64,000 bases of DNA from Salinibacillus kushneri (GCF_900111405.1 NZ_FOHJ01000001.1:1-64000), one strand, 5' to 3'; shown: positions 54,981-64,000, numbered from the stretch's first letter. Notes: generated from the letters alone by a model not told the origin. A program made the numbers and translations.

Positions 54981-55688
54981 ATGAGTGTACATATTGGTGC
55001 GAAAAAAGGAGATATAGCAGATAAAATTTTATTACCAGGAGACCCGCTTAGAGCAAAATACATAGCTGAAACTTATTTGGAAGACGTTACTTGCTATAAT
55101 GAAGTTCGCGGTATGTATGGTTTTACAGGAACCTATAAAGGTGAGCGAGTATCTGTACAGGGGACAGGTATGGGGGTACCTTCCATATCGATTTATGCAA
55201 ACGAACTCATGCAGGAATATGATGTCCAAAAATTAATCCGTGTAGGCTCATGTGGAGCTTTGCAGGAAGATGTTAAGGTACGTGATGTTATACTTGCATC
55301 CACTTCTTCAACCGATTCCCAAATCAACCGGATGACTTTTGGAAACGTAGATTTCGCTCCGTCCGCTAATTTTAATCTGCTTAAAAACGCTTATGATGTA
55401 AGTGCTGAAAAAAACATCTCACCAAAAGTAGGAAACGTCTTCACAAGTGACAGTTTCTACCGGGACAATGCACAAAAATTTAATCAATTATTAGCTAAAT
55501 ATAATGTACTGGCTGTAGAAATGGAGACCACAGCCCTTTATACACTAGCTGCCAAATTCAATAGAGAAGCATTATCCATTTTAACTGTAAGTGATCATAT
55601 CATAACTGGCGAAGAAACCACCGCTGAAGAAAGACAGACTACCTTTAACGACATGATGGAAATCGCACTGGAGGCGATTATTAAGTAG
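54981..55688 (+). CDS. deoD: Purine nucleoside phosphorylase, DeoD type
   Basis: 235 aa, the hexameric bacterial PNP that phosphorolyses purine (deoxy)nucleosides for salvage. It has [20 protein letters not shown] at the N-terminus, the phosphate-binding RVGSCGA, the nucleoside-binding [11 protein letters not shown], and the catalytic Asp in SDHI. AGGAGG precedes the ATG. It is monocistronic with a strong terminator. Confidence 0.97.
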   Translation: MSVHIGAKKGDIADKILLPGDPLRAKYIAETYLEDVTCYNEVRGMYGFTGTYKGERVSVQGTGMGVPSISIYANELMQEYDVQKLIRVGSCGALQEDVKVRDVILASTSSTDSQINRMTFGNVDFAPSANFNLLKNAYDVSAEKNISPKVGNVFTSDSFYRDNAQKFNQLLAKYNVLAVEMETTALYTLAAKFNREALSILTVSDHIITGEETTAEERQTTFNDMMEIALEAIIK

Positions 55689-55722
55689 CACAGAAGAAGA
55701 CACACTATAGACTAAAAATGTG

Positions 55723-55770
55723 TAACCCCCCTTATGCGCCTGACATTTGTCAGGGATAAGGGGATTTTTT
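55723..55770 (+). terminator. Terminator after deoD
   Basis: CCCCCTTAT...CCTGAC pairs with GTCAGG...ATAAGGGG, followed by TTTTTT. Confidence 0.93.
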
Positions 55771-55959
55771 GTATCATTACTAAATGGAACCAATGATTAA
55801 AGAAAAACAAGATAAAAGCAGAACCAGTTAATAGGGTTTTATCAATCATAGGCCAGCCATGTCGAATAATCATAAAAATAGGATTCATTTATCATCTTTG
55901 TAAGAAAGCACACAGCATCCTCCCCTCCTCATATATTAATGATTAAGGAGGATGATACG

Positions 55960-56334
55960 ATGCACTATTTATTACCCCCATATTTTTATGTTCCAAGCTT
56001 CTTTAAAACCAAACAAGAAGAAAAAGTTATTAGACAAGATCCTTTTCCCGAAGTTGATACCGATCTCTTTACGGAATCAGCCCAGACTTTTCAAGTTCTC
56101 ATGCAGGATGCTGAAAAGATTATAGAAAAAATTGCTAATTCTAAGGATTTCGCTTTTCATGTTATGGATGCAGCTCAAAAATCCGAACATGACAAGGTAA
56201 AAAATCTTATCAACAGTTTAGATATCTCTCACCAAGCTGAGGTCGATTATAATCCAGATAATATTCGAATAACATTACTTGCTCAAACACAGAATATGGA
56301 TTGCTGCAAGCTGATTATGGCATTACACTGGTAG
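55960..56334 (+). CDS. Conserved hypothetical protein
   Basis: 124 aa, not assigned to a family. The N-terminus is unusual (MHYLLPPYFYVPSFFKT, Pro/Tyr-rich). It is followed by helices with regular hydrophobic spacing (FQVLMQDAEKIIEKI, then HVMDAAQKSEHDKV) and a Cys pair near the end (MDCCKLIMALHW). The Cys pair and short length recall small Bacillus spore-associated proteins, but this is a guess. The ATG at 55960 is 8 nt after AAGGAGG, which supports a real gene. Confidence 0.7.
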   Translation: MHYLLPPYFYVPSFFKTKQEEKVIRQDPFPEVDTDLFTESAQTFQVLMQDAEKIIEKIANSKDFAFHVMDAAQKSEHDKVKNLINSLDISHQAEVDYNPDNIRITLLAQTQNMDCCKLIMALHW

Positions 56335-56343
56335 TAATGTTTT

Positions 56344-56396
56344 TTGTTAACCTTGAATAAAATGAGGTTGACAATATATAAACTCGCTCTTATGAT
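56344..56396 (+). promoter_or_regulatory. BirA operator and promoter of bioY
   Basis: TTGTTAACC (56344-56352) and GGTTGACAA (56366-56374) are inverted half-sites; the cores TGTTAAC and GTTGACA are 15 nt apart, as in Firmicute BirA boxes. The second half-site contains the -35 TTGACA (56368-56373), followed by a 17-nt spacer and TATGAT (56391-56396). Biotinylated BirA should therefore block bioY transcription. Confidence 0.9.
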
Positions 56397-56420
56397 GGTA
56401 AATAAAGGAGCGTGAGGAGC

Positions 56421-57023
56421 ATGGACAAAAAATCGGGAAATGGCTTCCGTACCATTGATTTAACACTTGGTGCATTATTTGTAGGCTTGATGGCGATTGG
56501 AGCAAATATTGTTGTATGGTTGCCATTTCTAAAAATCACTTTTGGAGGAGCTACTGTCGAACTTACTCTTCAAACGTTTTTTGCAACATTAGCTGGTTTA
56601 ATGCTGGGGAAAAGACTTGGAGCCTTTTCTATGTTTGTCTATTGCATGATTGGTATCATCGGGGTTCCTGTTTTCGCGGGTATGCAAGCTGGATTTGCTC
56701 AGTTAATTACCCCAACCGGCGGCTTTATACTATCATTTATGTTTGTTGCCTGGATAGCAGGCTATATTGTGGAAAAGAGTCCGTCTTCTTCTTTTGCTAC
56801 ATACCTACTATCTAGTTTTACTGCACTCGTCGTAAATTATGGAATTGGTACAACTTATCTATATTTTGCCTTAAATACGTGGATCGGCGGAAGTATATCC
56901 TACGTTGGATCCTGGGCCATGATGCTTCCATTTCTCATCAAAGACCTTGGTCTTACATTTCTGGTAGCCTCTTTGGCTGTCGTTTTGGTGAAACGAGTAT
57001 CACTAACATTTAAACCTGCTTAG
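56421..57023 (+). CDS. bioY: Biotin transporter BioY
   Basis: A 200-aa membrane protein with about six helices, the S component of the biotin ECF transporter. The family segments LTLQTFFATLAGLMLGKRLG and GMQAGFAQLITPTGGFILSF are clear. The BirA box upstream confirms biotin as the ligand. The start at 56421 is 10 nt after AAAGGAG. In this genome the vitamin would be needed for the BCCP-containing enzymes, including the ligase-BCCP fusion at 29539-31488. Confidence 0.95.
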   Translation: MDKKSGNGFRTIDLTLGALFVGLMAIGANIVVWLPFLKITFGGATVELTLQTFFATLAGLMLGKRLGAFSMFVYCMIGIIGVPVFAGMQAGFAQLITPTGGFILSFMFVAWIAGYIVEKSPSSSFATYLLSSFTALVVNYGIGTTYLYFALNTWIGGSISYVGSWAMMLPFLIKDLGLTFLVASLAVVLVKRVSLTFKPA

Positions 57024-57071
57024 GTAATGATAAGACTTTAATATTCCAAAGATTAATAAAAACCAAAAATT

Positions 57072-57110
57072 AAAAACGGCCTCCACAGGCCATTTTTAAT
57101 TTTTTTGTAT
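57072..57110. terminator. Bidirectional terminator
   Basis: AAAAACGGCCT and AGGCCATTTTT pair around a short loop; T runs follow on the plus strand (ATTTTTTT). It overlaps the last codons of the convergent 3D-domain gene. Confidence 0.88.
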
Positions 57111-57791
57111 TTTTTCCCGAAAGACTTGTAGAGCTTCATTTTCATTCAACTTGTTAAGGGCTTTAGTGGTAAGGGATCCATCGCCTTTTTTAATAACGTA
57201 TACTTCCACTTTTTTCTTACCCCATTTTTTATATACATCATTAACCGTTTCAAAATATAAATCCAGTTTGTTCCCTTCAATTGCTTCTCCTTTATCTGCC
57301 ACTACACCATATCCATAGCCAGGGATAAAAAGAATTGTTCCAATAGGAAACTTATCTAAATCTGCTGCAATCGTCGAATATAAATCCCTGCGTACTTTTA
57401 CACCAGAATAAGTAACACCATACAATTCGTGACCAGGATTTTTACCAGTTGATTCAACTCCTGCTGTATATCCTGTAGCAGTAACCGTTTCCGTTGGATA
57501 TTTCGAAAAATCAATCGCATCACTAATACGATCAGGAGCATTTACTTTTTGACTGGAAATATATCGTTCACTTGGGCGTATTTTATTTATATCTTTTTTT
57601 TCTAGTTCAACTGTTGAAGAGTCATGTTTAATATCATCCATACTACCAGATACTACTTTGGTTTCCCCATTATTTTGGAACCATACTTTTAAATCTTCTG
57701 CAGATAGATTAGCAACGTTCATATACGTTGTAAATAAAGCACTCAACAGAAGTATCCCCGTAATCGTTCCTCTAATAATCTTCCTTTTCAT
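57096..57791 (-). CDS. yuiC: 3D-domain protein, YuiC-like (cell wall)
   Basis: 231 aa. An N-terminal membrane anchor or signal ([17 protein letters not shown]) and a linker of about 90 residues precede a C-terminal 3D domain (residues about 130-210): VTATGYTAG, then [20 protein letters not shown], then [19 protein letters not shown] with the conserved Asp residues. B. subtilis YuiC is a stationary-phase-survival-type muralytic transglycosylase of the MltA-like fold. The ATG at 57791 follows AGGTG; upstream in-frame ATGs lack a site. Confidence 0.87.
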   Translation of the reverse strand: MKRKIIRGTITGILLLSALFTTYMNVANLSAEDLKVWFQNNGETKVVSGSMDDIKHDSSTVELEKKDINKIRPSERYISSQKVNAPDRISDAIDFSKYPTETVTATGYTAGVESTGKNPGHELYGVTYSGVKVRRDLYSTIAADLDKFPIGTILFIPGYGYGVVADKGEAIEGNKLDLYFETVNDVYKKWGKKKVEVYVIKKGDGSLTTKALNKLNENEALQVFREKIQKN

Positions 57792-57865
57792 GATAACACC
57801 TCTCTCAGATGTCATCATGTCCACTTCTCATTATTTTATACTAAAACAGCAAAACATTTATTCGT

Positions 57866-57898
57866 AAAAAACTCCGCTAAATCATTCTTAGCGAAGTT
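57866..57898 (-). terminator. Terminator after yuiB
   Basis: ACTTCGCTAA pairs with TTAGCGGAGT on the minus strand (with a mismatch), followed by TTTTT; it ends 12 bp past the yuiB stop. Confidence 0.82.
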
Positions 57899-57909
57899 CT
57901 GTTCAGTGA

Positions 57910-58236
57910 TTAAAACATTTGATACCCACGAGATCTGAGCGTCCTGATTACAATCCCCGAAACGATTGTACCAGCAAAGCCCATCGTTAAAATGACAATA
58001 TCCATCATCTTTAATTGGATTAAATTTGATCCCAATTGCTTTATTGCCCAGCCTGTATTGGAGAAATAGTTTCCAAATTTGAAATCATCTACAATAAGCA
58101 AAACAATAAAGGGATAGATAAAGGCCATTACCCACGTTTTTCTTAACAGCATATTTAAAATAAAAGCAACGCCAAAAAATAACACAAAAAACAGTAGCGA
58201 GCCTATAATTAAATGCAGAATATTAAACTCACTCAA
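57910..58236 (-). CDS. yuiB: YuiB-like membrane protein
   Basis: A 108-aa protein with three hydrophobic segments (IIGSLLFFVLFFGVAFIL, VMAFIYPFIVLLIV, IVILTMGFAGTIVSGIVI). It matches the small YuiB proteins found next to NDH-2 genes in Bacillus. Function is unknown. The start is TTG at 58236, 5 nt after a strong GGGGGAGG; the open frame upstream has no site. It is 107 bp downstream of the NDH-2 gene on the same strand, after a terminator. Confidence 0.75.
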   Translation of the reverse strand: MSEFNILHLIIGSLLFFVLFFGVAFILNMLLRKTWVMAFIYPFIVLLIVDDFKFGNYFSNTGWAIKQLGSNLIQLKMMDIVILTMGFAGTIVSGIVIRTLRSRGYQMF

Positions 58237-58290
58237 TGTGTCCTCCCCCTCTATTCCTAACGCATTATGTACAGTATAAAGATACCACAA

Positions 58291-58326
58291 AAAAATAGCA
58301 AAGGTATCTAAAAGCCTTTGCTATAT
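58291..58326 (-). terminator. Terminator after the NDH-2 gene
   Basis: ATAGCAAAGG pairs with CCTTTGCTAT on the minus strand, followed by TTTTTTT. Confidence 0.93.
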
Positions 58327-58343
58327 CACCTAATGAGTATGCT

Positions 58344-59564
58344 TTAATGGAAAAACTTAAACTTTCCTTTTTTCAATAACAGACCCATTCCGCCTAATTT
58401 TAAAAGGTAACGGTTATCAATGACTTTCTTCATCACAGATGCTGTCCAGCCATAAAGTTTTTTGTCTCCAAACACGACTCCTATTGCATCACGTTGTCCT
58501 AGTGATGCAACCGTTCCTCGATTATTAAATTCAAAGGATTCGAGTTCACTTCCATCGCGAACGAGTTCCTTAAGGTTGTGAGCAATCACTTCTGCCTCTT
58601 GCATAGCAATTTGTGCAGTTGGTGGATATGGACGACCTGTTTCTTCATTCATAATAAGCGCACAATCTCCAACAACAAATACATTATCATAGTCAGGTGC
58701 ACGCATATCATCACGTACTTCAACTTTTCCACGATTTACTTCAAATCCGGATTCTTGTACGATGGAATTTGCTTTAACGCCTGCTGCCCATATAAAGTTC
58801 TTCGTTTTAATTTCTTCTTCCTGGCCATCTTTTTCAACAATAATTCCGTCTTCAGTAGCTTCTTTTACCGGTGTTCCAATTAGGAACTCGACTCCTTTTG
58901 CTTCAAGACGATTCATTGCATACTCTACAAGCTCTTCATCAAAACCTGCTAAAGCGGTAGGACCAGCCTCAACGGTTATAATACGCACTTTTTCCCGAGG
59001 TATATCATATTCTTTACATAATTCCGGAACACGGTTTGCAAGCTCACCAACAAACTCTATACCAGTGAAACCAGCTCCACCTACAGCAATCGTAATTAAG
59101 TCATCACGTTCTCCTGGCTCATTATTATAGCGTGAAAAATTATATTCAATATGTTCACGAATTAAACGGGCATTATTAATATTACTAATCATTAATGCAT
59201 TCTCTTCTAATCCTTTAATACCAAACGTTGCTGTCTCGAATCCTAGTCCAATCACTAGATAATCGTATTCTAATTCGCCATTTTCCAATTGCACTTTTTG
59301 AGCTTTTGGATCAATGGATTGTACGGTATCTTGGACAAAATTGACTTTGTTAAAATCAACGACATCTTTGATTTGGATTCTTGTTTGGTCATGATGCAAT
59401 GTACCAGCGGAGTTCTCATGCAACCAGGTTGTTTGATAGTGGTAGTCATGCTTATTTACTAGAGTGATATCCACTTCATTTGTACCTACCATCTTTTGAA
59501 ATTTAACGGTTGTCATCATTCCGCCATATCCGGCACCTAAAATCACAACTTTAGGGTTCTTCAT
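58344..59564 (-). CDS. yumB: Type II NADH:quinone oxidoreductase (YumB-like)
   Basis: A 406-aa FAD protein that passes electrons from NADH to menaquinone without pumping protons. The FAD motif is ILGAGYGG, the NAD motif is [10 protein letters not shown], and the second FAD contact is VFVVGDCA with [14 protein letters not shown] hydrophobic/basic C-terminal region ([19 protein letters not shown]) would attach it to the membrane, as in other NDH-2. It is divergent from yumC. A Rex-like operator lies upstream. Confidence 0.93.
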   Translation of the reverse strand: MKNPKVVILGAGYGGMMTTVKFQKMVGTNEVDITLVNKHDYHYQTTWLHENSAGTLHHDQTRIQIKDVVDFNKVNFVQDTVQSIDPKAQKVQLENGELEYDYLVIGLGFETATFGIKGLEENALMISNINNARLIREHIEYNFSRYNNEPGERDDLITIAVGGAGFTGIEFVGELANRVPELCKEYDIPREKVRIITVEAGPTALAGFDEELVEYAMNRLEAKGVEFLIGTPVKEATEDGIIVEKDGQEEEIKTKNFIWAAGVKANSIVQESGFEVNRGKVEVRDDMRAPDYDNVFVVGDCALIMNEETGRPYPPTAQIAMQEAEVIAHNLKELVRDGSELESFEFNNRGTVASLGQRDAIGVVFGDKKLYGWTASVMKKVIDNRYLLKLGGMGLLLKKGKFKFFH

Positions 59565-59627
59565 TTTATCACTTCCATTTGCTAATTTTGTTTTACTATA
59601 TACACACCATTAGTCTTATACATACGC

Positions 59628-59645
59628 TTGTGACATAATTCACTT
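59628..59645. promoter_or_regulatory. Rex-like operator upstream of NDH-2
   Basis: TTGTGACATAATTCACTT matches TTGTGAA-N4-TTCACAA at 11 of 14 conserved positions, 64-81 bp upstream of the NDH-2 start. In B. subtilis, Rex represses ndh according to the NADH/NAD ratio, so the location makes sense. A possible half-site (TTGTCACAA) lies nearby, about 59684-59692. Confidence 0.6.
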
Positions 59646-59942
59646 ATGTAAGTATAAATATGAAGACAGAAGCGTTGTCACAAAGGTATTATAAAAATTT
59701 TCCCATGACAATAATAGAACTTTTTCATTTTATTTTCAACCTTTTTCTAGTTCAATTTTCGTGTTGAAATTCTTCTGATTTTTCAGATTCAGTATAGGAT
59801 CATTTTTTAGTCATAGGGACATGTGAAAGGAATTCATTCCACCAATATGCTACAATAATGATGGAAACTCAAAATGTAATAAACTTATCCTGCATAGGTT
59901 TATAGTAATACACTTGAATTTTTGAAATAGGGGGAAATCTAG

Positions 59943-60932
59943 ATGTCAGATCAAGTTTATGATATAACCATAATTGGCGCTGGCCCTGTGGGCTTATTCA
60001 CTGCGTTTTACGGGGGAATGCGCCAGGCGAGCGTAAAAATCATTGAAAGTTTACCTCATGTTGGAGGACAGCTTTCTGCTTTATATCCGGAAAAATACAT
60101 ATATGATGTTGCGGGATTCCCGAAAGTTCGTGCCCAAAAGTTAGTTGATGACCTTCTGGAGCAGGCAAATCAGTTTGACCCTGAAATTGTCCTTGAACAA
60201 TCTGTTGAAGCAGTAGGACAATTGGAGGATGGTACGATCAAACTAGTTACCAACAAAGAAGTCCATTATACAAAAACCATCATCATAACAGCAGGAAATG
60301 GTGCCTTCCAGCCTCGCCGGTTAAAAATTGAGGATAGCGAAAAATTTGAAGAAACGAACCTTCATTATCACGTACCTAATATGGACGCCTTTAAGGACAG
60401 GGAAGTGATGATTTGTGGAGGAGGGGATTCTGCTGTGGATTGGGCATTAATGTTAGAAAACATTGCCAAAAAAGTTACACTTGTTCATCGCAGAGATAAG
60501 TTCCGCGCCCATGAACATAGTGTAGAAAAACTCATGAACTCTTCAGTAGAAATTAAAACACCCTATGCGCCGGATGAATTAATTGGTAATGATAAAATTG
60601 AAAAGGTTATTCTTCAAAAGGCAAAATCAGAAGAAACAGAAACCATTTCAGTTGATGATATGATTATAAACTATGGATTTATATCCTCATTAGGACCGAT
60701 TAAGGACTGGGAACTTGAAATAGAAAAGAACAGCATTGTGGTTAATTCTAAGATGGAAACGAACATTCCAGGTATTTATGCAGCAGGTGATATTTGTACA
60801 TATCCTGGTAAAGTAAATCTCATTGCTTCAGGATTCGGCGAAGGCCCAACCGCAGTCAACAATGCCAAACAATACATGGATCCAAAAGCAAAAATCCAGC
60901 CAAAACACTCCACAAGCATGTTCCCGCAGTAG
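59943..60932 (+). CDS. yumC: Ferredoxin/flavodoxin-NADP+ reductase, thioredoxin-reductase-like (YumC)
   Basis: 329 aa. The FAD motif [18 protein letters not shown] and the NADPH motif [12 protein letters not shown] are those of the YumC/Fpr2 group, which lacks the CxxC of thioredoxin reductase. [20 protein letters not shown] is the second FAD site. It supplies electrons to ferredoxin or flavodoxins. The start follows AGGGGG. Downstream, repeats and a strong terminator form its 3' UTR. Confidence 0.95.
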   Translation: MSDQVYDITIIGAGPVGLFTAFYGGMRQASVKIIESLPHVGGQLSALYPEKYIYDVAGFPKVRAQKLVDDLLEQANQFDPEIVLEQSVEAVGQLEDGTIKLVTNKEVHYTKTIIITAGNGAFQPRRLKIEDSEKFEETNLHYHVPNMDAFKDREVMICGGGDSAVDWALMLENIAKKVTLVHRRDKFRAHEHSVEKLMNSSVEIKTPYAPDELIGNDKIEKVILQKAKSEETETISVDDMIINYGFISSLGPIKDWELEIEKNSIVVNSKMETNIPGIYAAGDICTYPGKVNLIASGFGEGPTAVNNAKQYMDPKAKIQPKHSTSMFPQ

Positions 60933-60935
60933 GAA

Positions 60936-61218
60936 GAAAAGCGAAGGCGACTGGATAGGTCTGGTGGTATAAGCAAAAGACATGGAGTGGCAGGGGGTTT
61001 AGCCACGGAATGGCTTTTGCTTATGTCCACCACGACCTAGGAGCCGCAGCTGGACAATAGAAAAGCAAAGGCGACTGGTTAGGTCCGACAGCATAAGCAA
61101 AATTCACGGAGTGGCATGCTCTTGGCCACGCAGTGGATTTCGCTTATGTCTGCTTGGACCTAGGAGCCGCAGCTGGACAGTGAAAAGCGAAGGCGACTGG
61201 TTAGGTCCGACAGTATAA
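60936..61218 (+). repeat. Tandem structured repeat, two full units and a truncated third
   Basis: Units begin at 60936, 61060 and 61182 (periods 124 and 122 bp) with GAAAAGCGAAGGCGACTGG or a one-base variant. Each full unit ends GACCTAGGAGCCGCAGCTGG. Each has an internal palindrome: a TAAGC...GCTTA arm pair and a GGAGTGGC...GCCACG pair. The third unit stops after about 36 bp. The same family occurs at 48842-49003 and, degenerate, at 27588-27710. Confidence 0.85.
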
Positions 61219-61252
61219 AACAATATCTACAATTTCATATAAAAAGTTAAGA

Positions 61253-61291
61253 AAACCCCACTCCACATTTTAAATGTGGAGTGGGGTTTTA
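61253..61291. terminator. Strong bidirectional terminator
   Basis: AAAACCCCACTCCACATTT and AAATGTGGAGTGGGGTTTT pair perfectly. It ends the yumC transcript after the repeats and may also serve the symporter gene on the other strand. Confidence 0.93.
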
Positions 61292-61387
61292 CTGTTCATC
61301 AAAAAGCGTTTAGATTTTATTCTGCACGATTCATTAAAATAAATTCTTTAACACTATCCATCAGTCTACAGGAAATAATCGTTTTGA

Positions 61388-62617
61388 TTATGCATTCAAA
61401 CTGTGTTCAAGTTCCTGATCTTCGGTATGATTCTTTTCCGTACGATCTACAAGAACTGCCCCAGCGGCGTCACCAATTACATTTATAGAGGTACGGAACA
61501 TATCCAAAATACGATCCACACCTGCAATGAGGGCAATTCCTTCAAGTGGTAAACCGATATTCGTGAGCACAAGAGTAAGCATAATCATCCCCGCTCCTGG
61601 TATACCTGCTGTTCCAATAGAGGCCAACGTAGCAATAAGCACAACAGATAATAATTGCGAAACACTTAATTCAATTCCATAAAATTGAGCAATAAAGAGT
61701 ACTGCAACCCCTTGGTAAATGGCCGTTCCATCCATATTTATCGTAGCACCCAGGGGAAGAACACAGCTACTGGTTTTCTGTGTTACACCTAAATTTTCCT
61801 GTGAATTTTTCATGGTTAACGGCAACGTACCAGCACTACTCGCAGAGCTGAAAGCAAATAATCCGGCAGGAGCGATTCCTTTAAAGAAAACCAGCGGGCT
61901 GATTTTACCGAATGATTTAACAACTATGGAGTATGTAATCACTGCATGAAGAAGACAGGCAACCAGCACACCTAAAATAACCTTTAATAAAGGAAGAAGG
62001 ACTCCTATACCATATTCACCTACTACAGGGGCAATCAGGCCAAAAACTCCAATAGGCGCCAGCTGAATGACAATTCCCGTTATTTTGTACATAACCTCCG
62101 CAAATCCCTCAAAAAAGCGATAAACCGTTTGCGCTTTTTCACCAACCAAGGAAATTGCTATACCTATAAATAGAGCAAAAAAGATAATCTGAAGGGTCTC
62201 TCCCTCAACTAGGGCCTGGAATGGGTTTTGAGGAATAATATTTAATAGTGTCTCAATTACATTCTGTTCTTCAGCAACCGGCTCTTCTCCAATAGATTCT
62301 GTAGGTATATCAACTCCCGATCCGGGCTGAAAAGCGAAACCAATGCCTAATCCTATAGTGATAGCAATGGCCGAGGTGACAAGGTAGTATAAAATCGTCT
62401 TTCCACCCATACGTCCCAGTTTCTTAATATTTCCTGTACCTGCTACACCAACTACTAGTGTAGACAAAATCAAAGGAACAATAATGAATTGAATCATTCG
62501 CAGGAATAGATCTCCTAGAGGTTGAACAACCTCAATACTTGGGCCAACGATTGCGCCTAAAACAATCGCAATGACAAACGCTACTAAAATTTGTGTTAAC
62601 AAACCCGGTCTTTTCAT
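61388..62617 (-). CDS. Dicarboxylate/amino acid:cation symporter (GltP/DctA family)
   Basis: 409 aa, DAACS family, with eight helices and two re-entrant loops. The serine-rich motif is FSSASSAGTLPLTM, followed by PLGATINMDGTAIYQ and GIPGAGMIMLTLVL, the substrate- and Na+-binding segments. The protein imports glutamate, aspartate or C4-dicarboxylates; the exact substrate is unclear. The loop after helix 3 is long and acidic. The ATG at 62617 is 10 nt after GAGAGGAG; an in-frame TTG upstream overlaps that site. Confidence 0.92.
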   Translation of the reverse strand: MKRPGLLTQILVAFVIAIVLGAIVGPSIEVVQPLGDLFLRMIQFIIVPLILSTLVVGVAGTGNIKKLGRMGGKTILYYLVTSAIAITIGLGIGFAFQPGSGVDIPTESIGEEPVAEEQNVIETLLNIIPQNPFQALVEGETLQIIFFALFIGIAISLVGEKAQTVYRFFEGFAEVMYKITGIVIQLAPIGVFGLIAPVVGEYGIGVLLPLLKVILGVLVACLLHAVITYSIVVKSFGKISPLVFFKGIAPAGLFAFSSASSAGTLPLTMKNSQENLGVTQKTSSCVLPLGATINMDGTAIYQGVAVLFIAQFYGIELSVSQLLSVVLIATLASIGTAGIPGAGMIMLTLVLTNIGLPLEGIALIAGVDRILDMFRTSINVIGDAAGAVLVDRTEKNHTEDQELEHSLNA

Positions 62618-63085
62618 AAAAAACAAACTCCTCTCCAATTTAATGGTATGAAAACACCTCCAAAACCTGATGTCAGAGAAGCTTTCAATGGTTACAAATT
62701 AATGGATATCCTATACTTAACCATACTTAGGAAAAGTTATCTTCGTCAAGCTTATTGTTAAAACATCAGACATTTATCACCACCATTTCCATCCCTGGCA
62801 TATTCTTGTTTCGATTGCTCTTGCCCCTTTCTAAAAAATATTTTGAACATACGTAAATTATTCGGGAAGGGGTTGTCCGTTCCTTTTGTCATTATCCTAT
62901 ATAGTAACGTCTTTTAAAAGTTTCGATAAATCCTGTACATTTTTTACTGTACGTTTTAATCGAATTCTGTTTCCTGCCTCACGTTCCTCACCCTGCCCGA
63001 TGTAAATATGCACCAAAACTCATGCTGGGTGCTGGAGCAAACGTTGCTATTCCGCAATTTTTAATCACAGAAACTCCTGAACCAA
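62618..63085. other. Intergenic stretch with a short coding-like fragment
   Basis: About 470 bp between the symporter and the Fe-S carrier terminator. On the plus strand, near 63001-63099, a frame without a ribosome site reads KLMLGAGANVAIPQFLIT and then TETPEPKKSA before TAA. This looks like the C-terminal end of a lost membrane protein, but I cannot name it. Otherwise nothing is supported. Confidence 0.35.
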
Positions 63086-63125
63086 AAAAATCTGCCTAAA
63101 TGCATATTGCATTTAGACAGACTTT
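63086..63125 (-). terminator. Terminator after the Fe-S carrier gene
   Basis: TCTGTCTAAATGCA pairs with TGCATTTAGGCAGA on the minus strand, followed by TTTTTTT. Confidence 0.9.
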
Positions 63126-63138
63126 TCAATAGCATGTA

Positions 63139-63495
63139 TTAGCATTTTTCAGGTGATCCGGCTTTTGTTTTCGTTTTAAATGAAGAACCACATCCGCATG
63201 ATACGATGGCATTTGGATTATCAATGGTAAATCCTCCACCCATCATATTCTGTTTAAAGTCAATGGTTGTTCCTTCAATAATGGGAATATCCTCTTTGCG
63301 AATCGCAACCGCAATTCCATTTATATCCATTTTTTCATCTTCATCGGTAATATCATAATCGAAGCCCAGCGCATAGGATAACCCACTACAGCCTCCACCT
63401 TTTACACCAAAGCGTAGATTTACTTTTTCCTGATCTTCTTGCTTCATCATTTCATGAATCTGTAATTTTGCATTTTCCGTGATGGTTAAAGTCAT
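63139..63495 (-). CDS. yutM: A-type iron-sulfur cluster carrier (HesB/YutM)
   Basis: 118 aa. The three conserved cysteines of A-type carriers are in GGGCSGLSY and in SCGCGSSF. The rest (LTITENAKLQIHEMM, then MGGGFTIDNPNA) follows the family closely. It delivers Fe-S clusters to apo-proteins. Position next to dapF repeats the B. subtilis yutM-yutL order. AGGAGG lies about 11 nt before the ATG. Confidence 0.93.
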   Translation of the reverse strand: MTLTITENAKLQIHEMMKQEDQEKVNLRFGVKGGGCSGLSYALGFDYDITDEDEKMDINGIAVAIRKEDIPIIEGTTIDFKQNMMGGGFTIDNPNAIVSCGCGSSFKTKTKAGSPEKC

Positions 63496-63590
63496 TCACT
63501 AAAACCTCCTTTTCTTGTCAGTATATTAACATGTTTACTTCTTTACTTCAATTTTTTGGTTTTCTCTATCATAAAATAAATATAAGAAGA

Positions 63591-64000
63591 TTAGTGTTGA
63601 GACCAGTAATATTCTCCATTAGCTATCGTTTCAGCTGGTCCTCTCATCCATACGTGTCCATCACTAGCCCACTTAATCCATAAGTCTCCCCCTGTCAAAT
63701 GAACACAAATTTCTTCATCTTTACGACTGTACCCATTAAGAATAGACGCCACGACTGAAGCACAGGCTCCTGAACCACAGGCTTGAGTGACACCAGATCC
63801 TCTTTCCCACACGCGAAAGTTAATTTCATTTGGATTGATCACTTCAATAAACTCGCAATTAACTCCCTCGGGGAATCGATTATCGGTTGATATGATCGAT
63901 CCTAATTCATATAGTGGGCTTTTTTGAATGTCATCAACAAAAAAGACAGCATGGGGATTTCCCATAGATACAGCGGTAAGGCTTAGACTTTCTGCACCTA
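63591..64000 (-). CDS. dapF: Diaminopimelate epimerase, C-terminal part
   Basis: The last 136 codons of DapF; the 5' part lies beyond the right edge. The frame is open to position 64000, where it reads [14 protein letters not shown], an internal segment, so the ATG at 63965 is not the start. The second active-site Cys is in [10 protein letters not shown], and GGDLWIKW is the late beta-strand. The enzyme makes meso-DAP for peptidoglycan and lysine synthesis. Confidence 0.93.
   Translation of the reverse strand, partial: GAESLSLTAVSMGNPHAVFFVDDIQKSPLYELGSIISTDNRFPEGVNCEFIEVINPNEINFRVWERGSGVTQACGSGACASVVASILNGYSRKDEEICVHLTGGDLWIKWASDGHVWMRGPAETIANGEYYWSQH

Noticed and set aside
1-64000. CRISPR arrays, prophage, integrase, insertion-sequence transposase, toxin-antitoxin or restriction genes
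   Set aside because: None was seen on either strand. The repeats present are non-coding intergenic families, not spacer arrays.

Overview
The window looks like chromosome of a low-GC, spore-former-type Bacillaceae, most like the Virgibacillus/Oceanobacillus group. This is inferred from AT-rich DNA, strong AGGAGG-type ribosome sites, frequent TTG/GTG starts, T-box and FMN leaders, and gene order recalled from Bacillus subtilis (leuS; ytpB-ytpA-ytoA; asnB-metK-pckA; ytkD; men; yugO-yugN-pgi-yugJ-yugI; yuiC-yuiB-yumB-yumC; yutM-dapF). No phage, transposase, CRISPR array or tRNA gene was seen.

Layout. 1-430: the 5' end of a 16S rRNA gene leaving the left edge, with tandem promoters. 1.1-6.6 kb: rhodanese, leuS with a T-box, an autoregulated GntR/ABC operon and a small DUF2524-type protein. 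6.7-19.4 kb: tRNA methyltransferase MnmM, the terpene synthase/lipase pair ytpB-ytpA, a gamma-carbonic anhydrase-like protein, a membrane-anchored C39-type peptidase, asnB, metK, pckA, a NitT/TauT-type ABC importer and a Nudix hydrolase. 19.4-21.5 kb: small secreted or unknown proteins and a 279-bp repeat.

21.7-35.4 kb is the accessory region and the most unusual part. It is an acyl-CoA cluster: Na+/solute symporter with a small partner, SDR, quinone-oxidoreductase-like enzyme, two different acyl-CoA carboxyltransferase subunits, an acyl-CoA ligase, a second acyl-CoA ligase fused to a C-terminal biotin carrier domain, and an enoyl-CoA hydratase. A TetR gene lies at its head. No biotin carboxylase is present. 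Four matching 18-bp palindromes and a cre-like site lie in the promoter regions, so TetR and CcpA control can be proposed. The TetR gene and the hydratase start each carry an apparent one-base frameshift, and degraded coding sequence lies between them.

35.6-47.0 kb: an iron-siderophore ATPase with two Fur boxes, the menaquinone genes menF-menD-menH-menB and menE-menC with a divergent DHNA-CoA-thioesterase-like gene, ribU behind an FMN riboswitch, and an M42 peptidase. 47.1-64.0 kb: K+ channel, yugN, pgi, alcohol dehydrogenase, S1-domain protein, a candidate C-rich small RNA, a PatB-like lyase, a Cu/Zn-SOD-like lipoprotein that lacks one copper ligand, deoD, bioY under a BirA box, a 3D-domain protein, NDH-2 with a Rex-like site, ferredoxin/flavodoxin-NADP reductase, a dicarboxylate symporter, an A-type Fe-S carrier and the 3' part of dapF.

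Connections: the men genes supply the quinone that NDH-2 reduces. BioY would supply biotin to the carrier domain of the acyl-CoA cluster. Several families of intergenic repeats, typical of halotolerant Bacillaceae, punctuate the gaps between genes.
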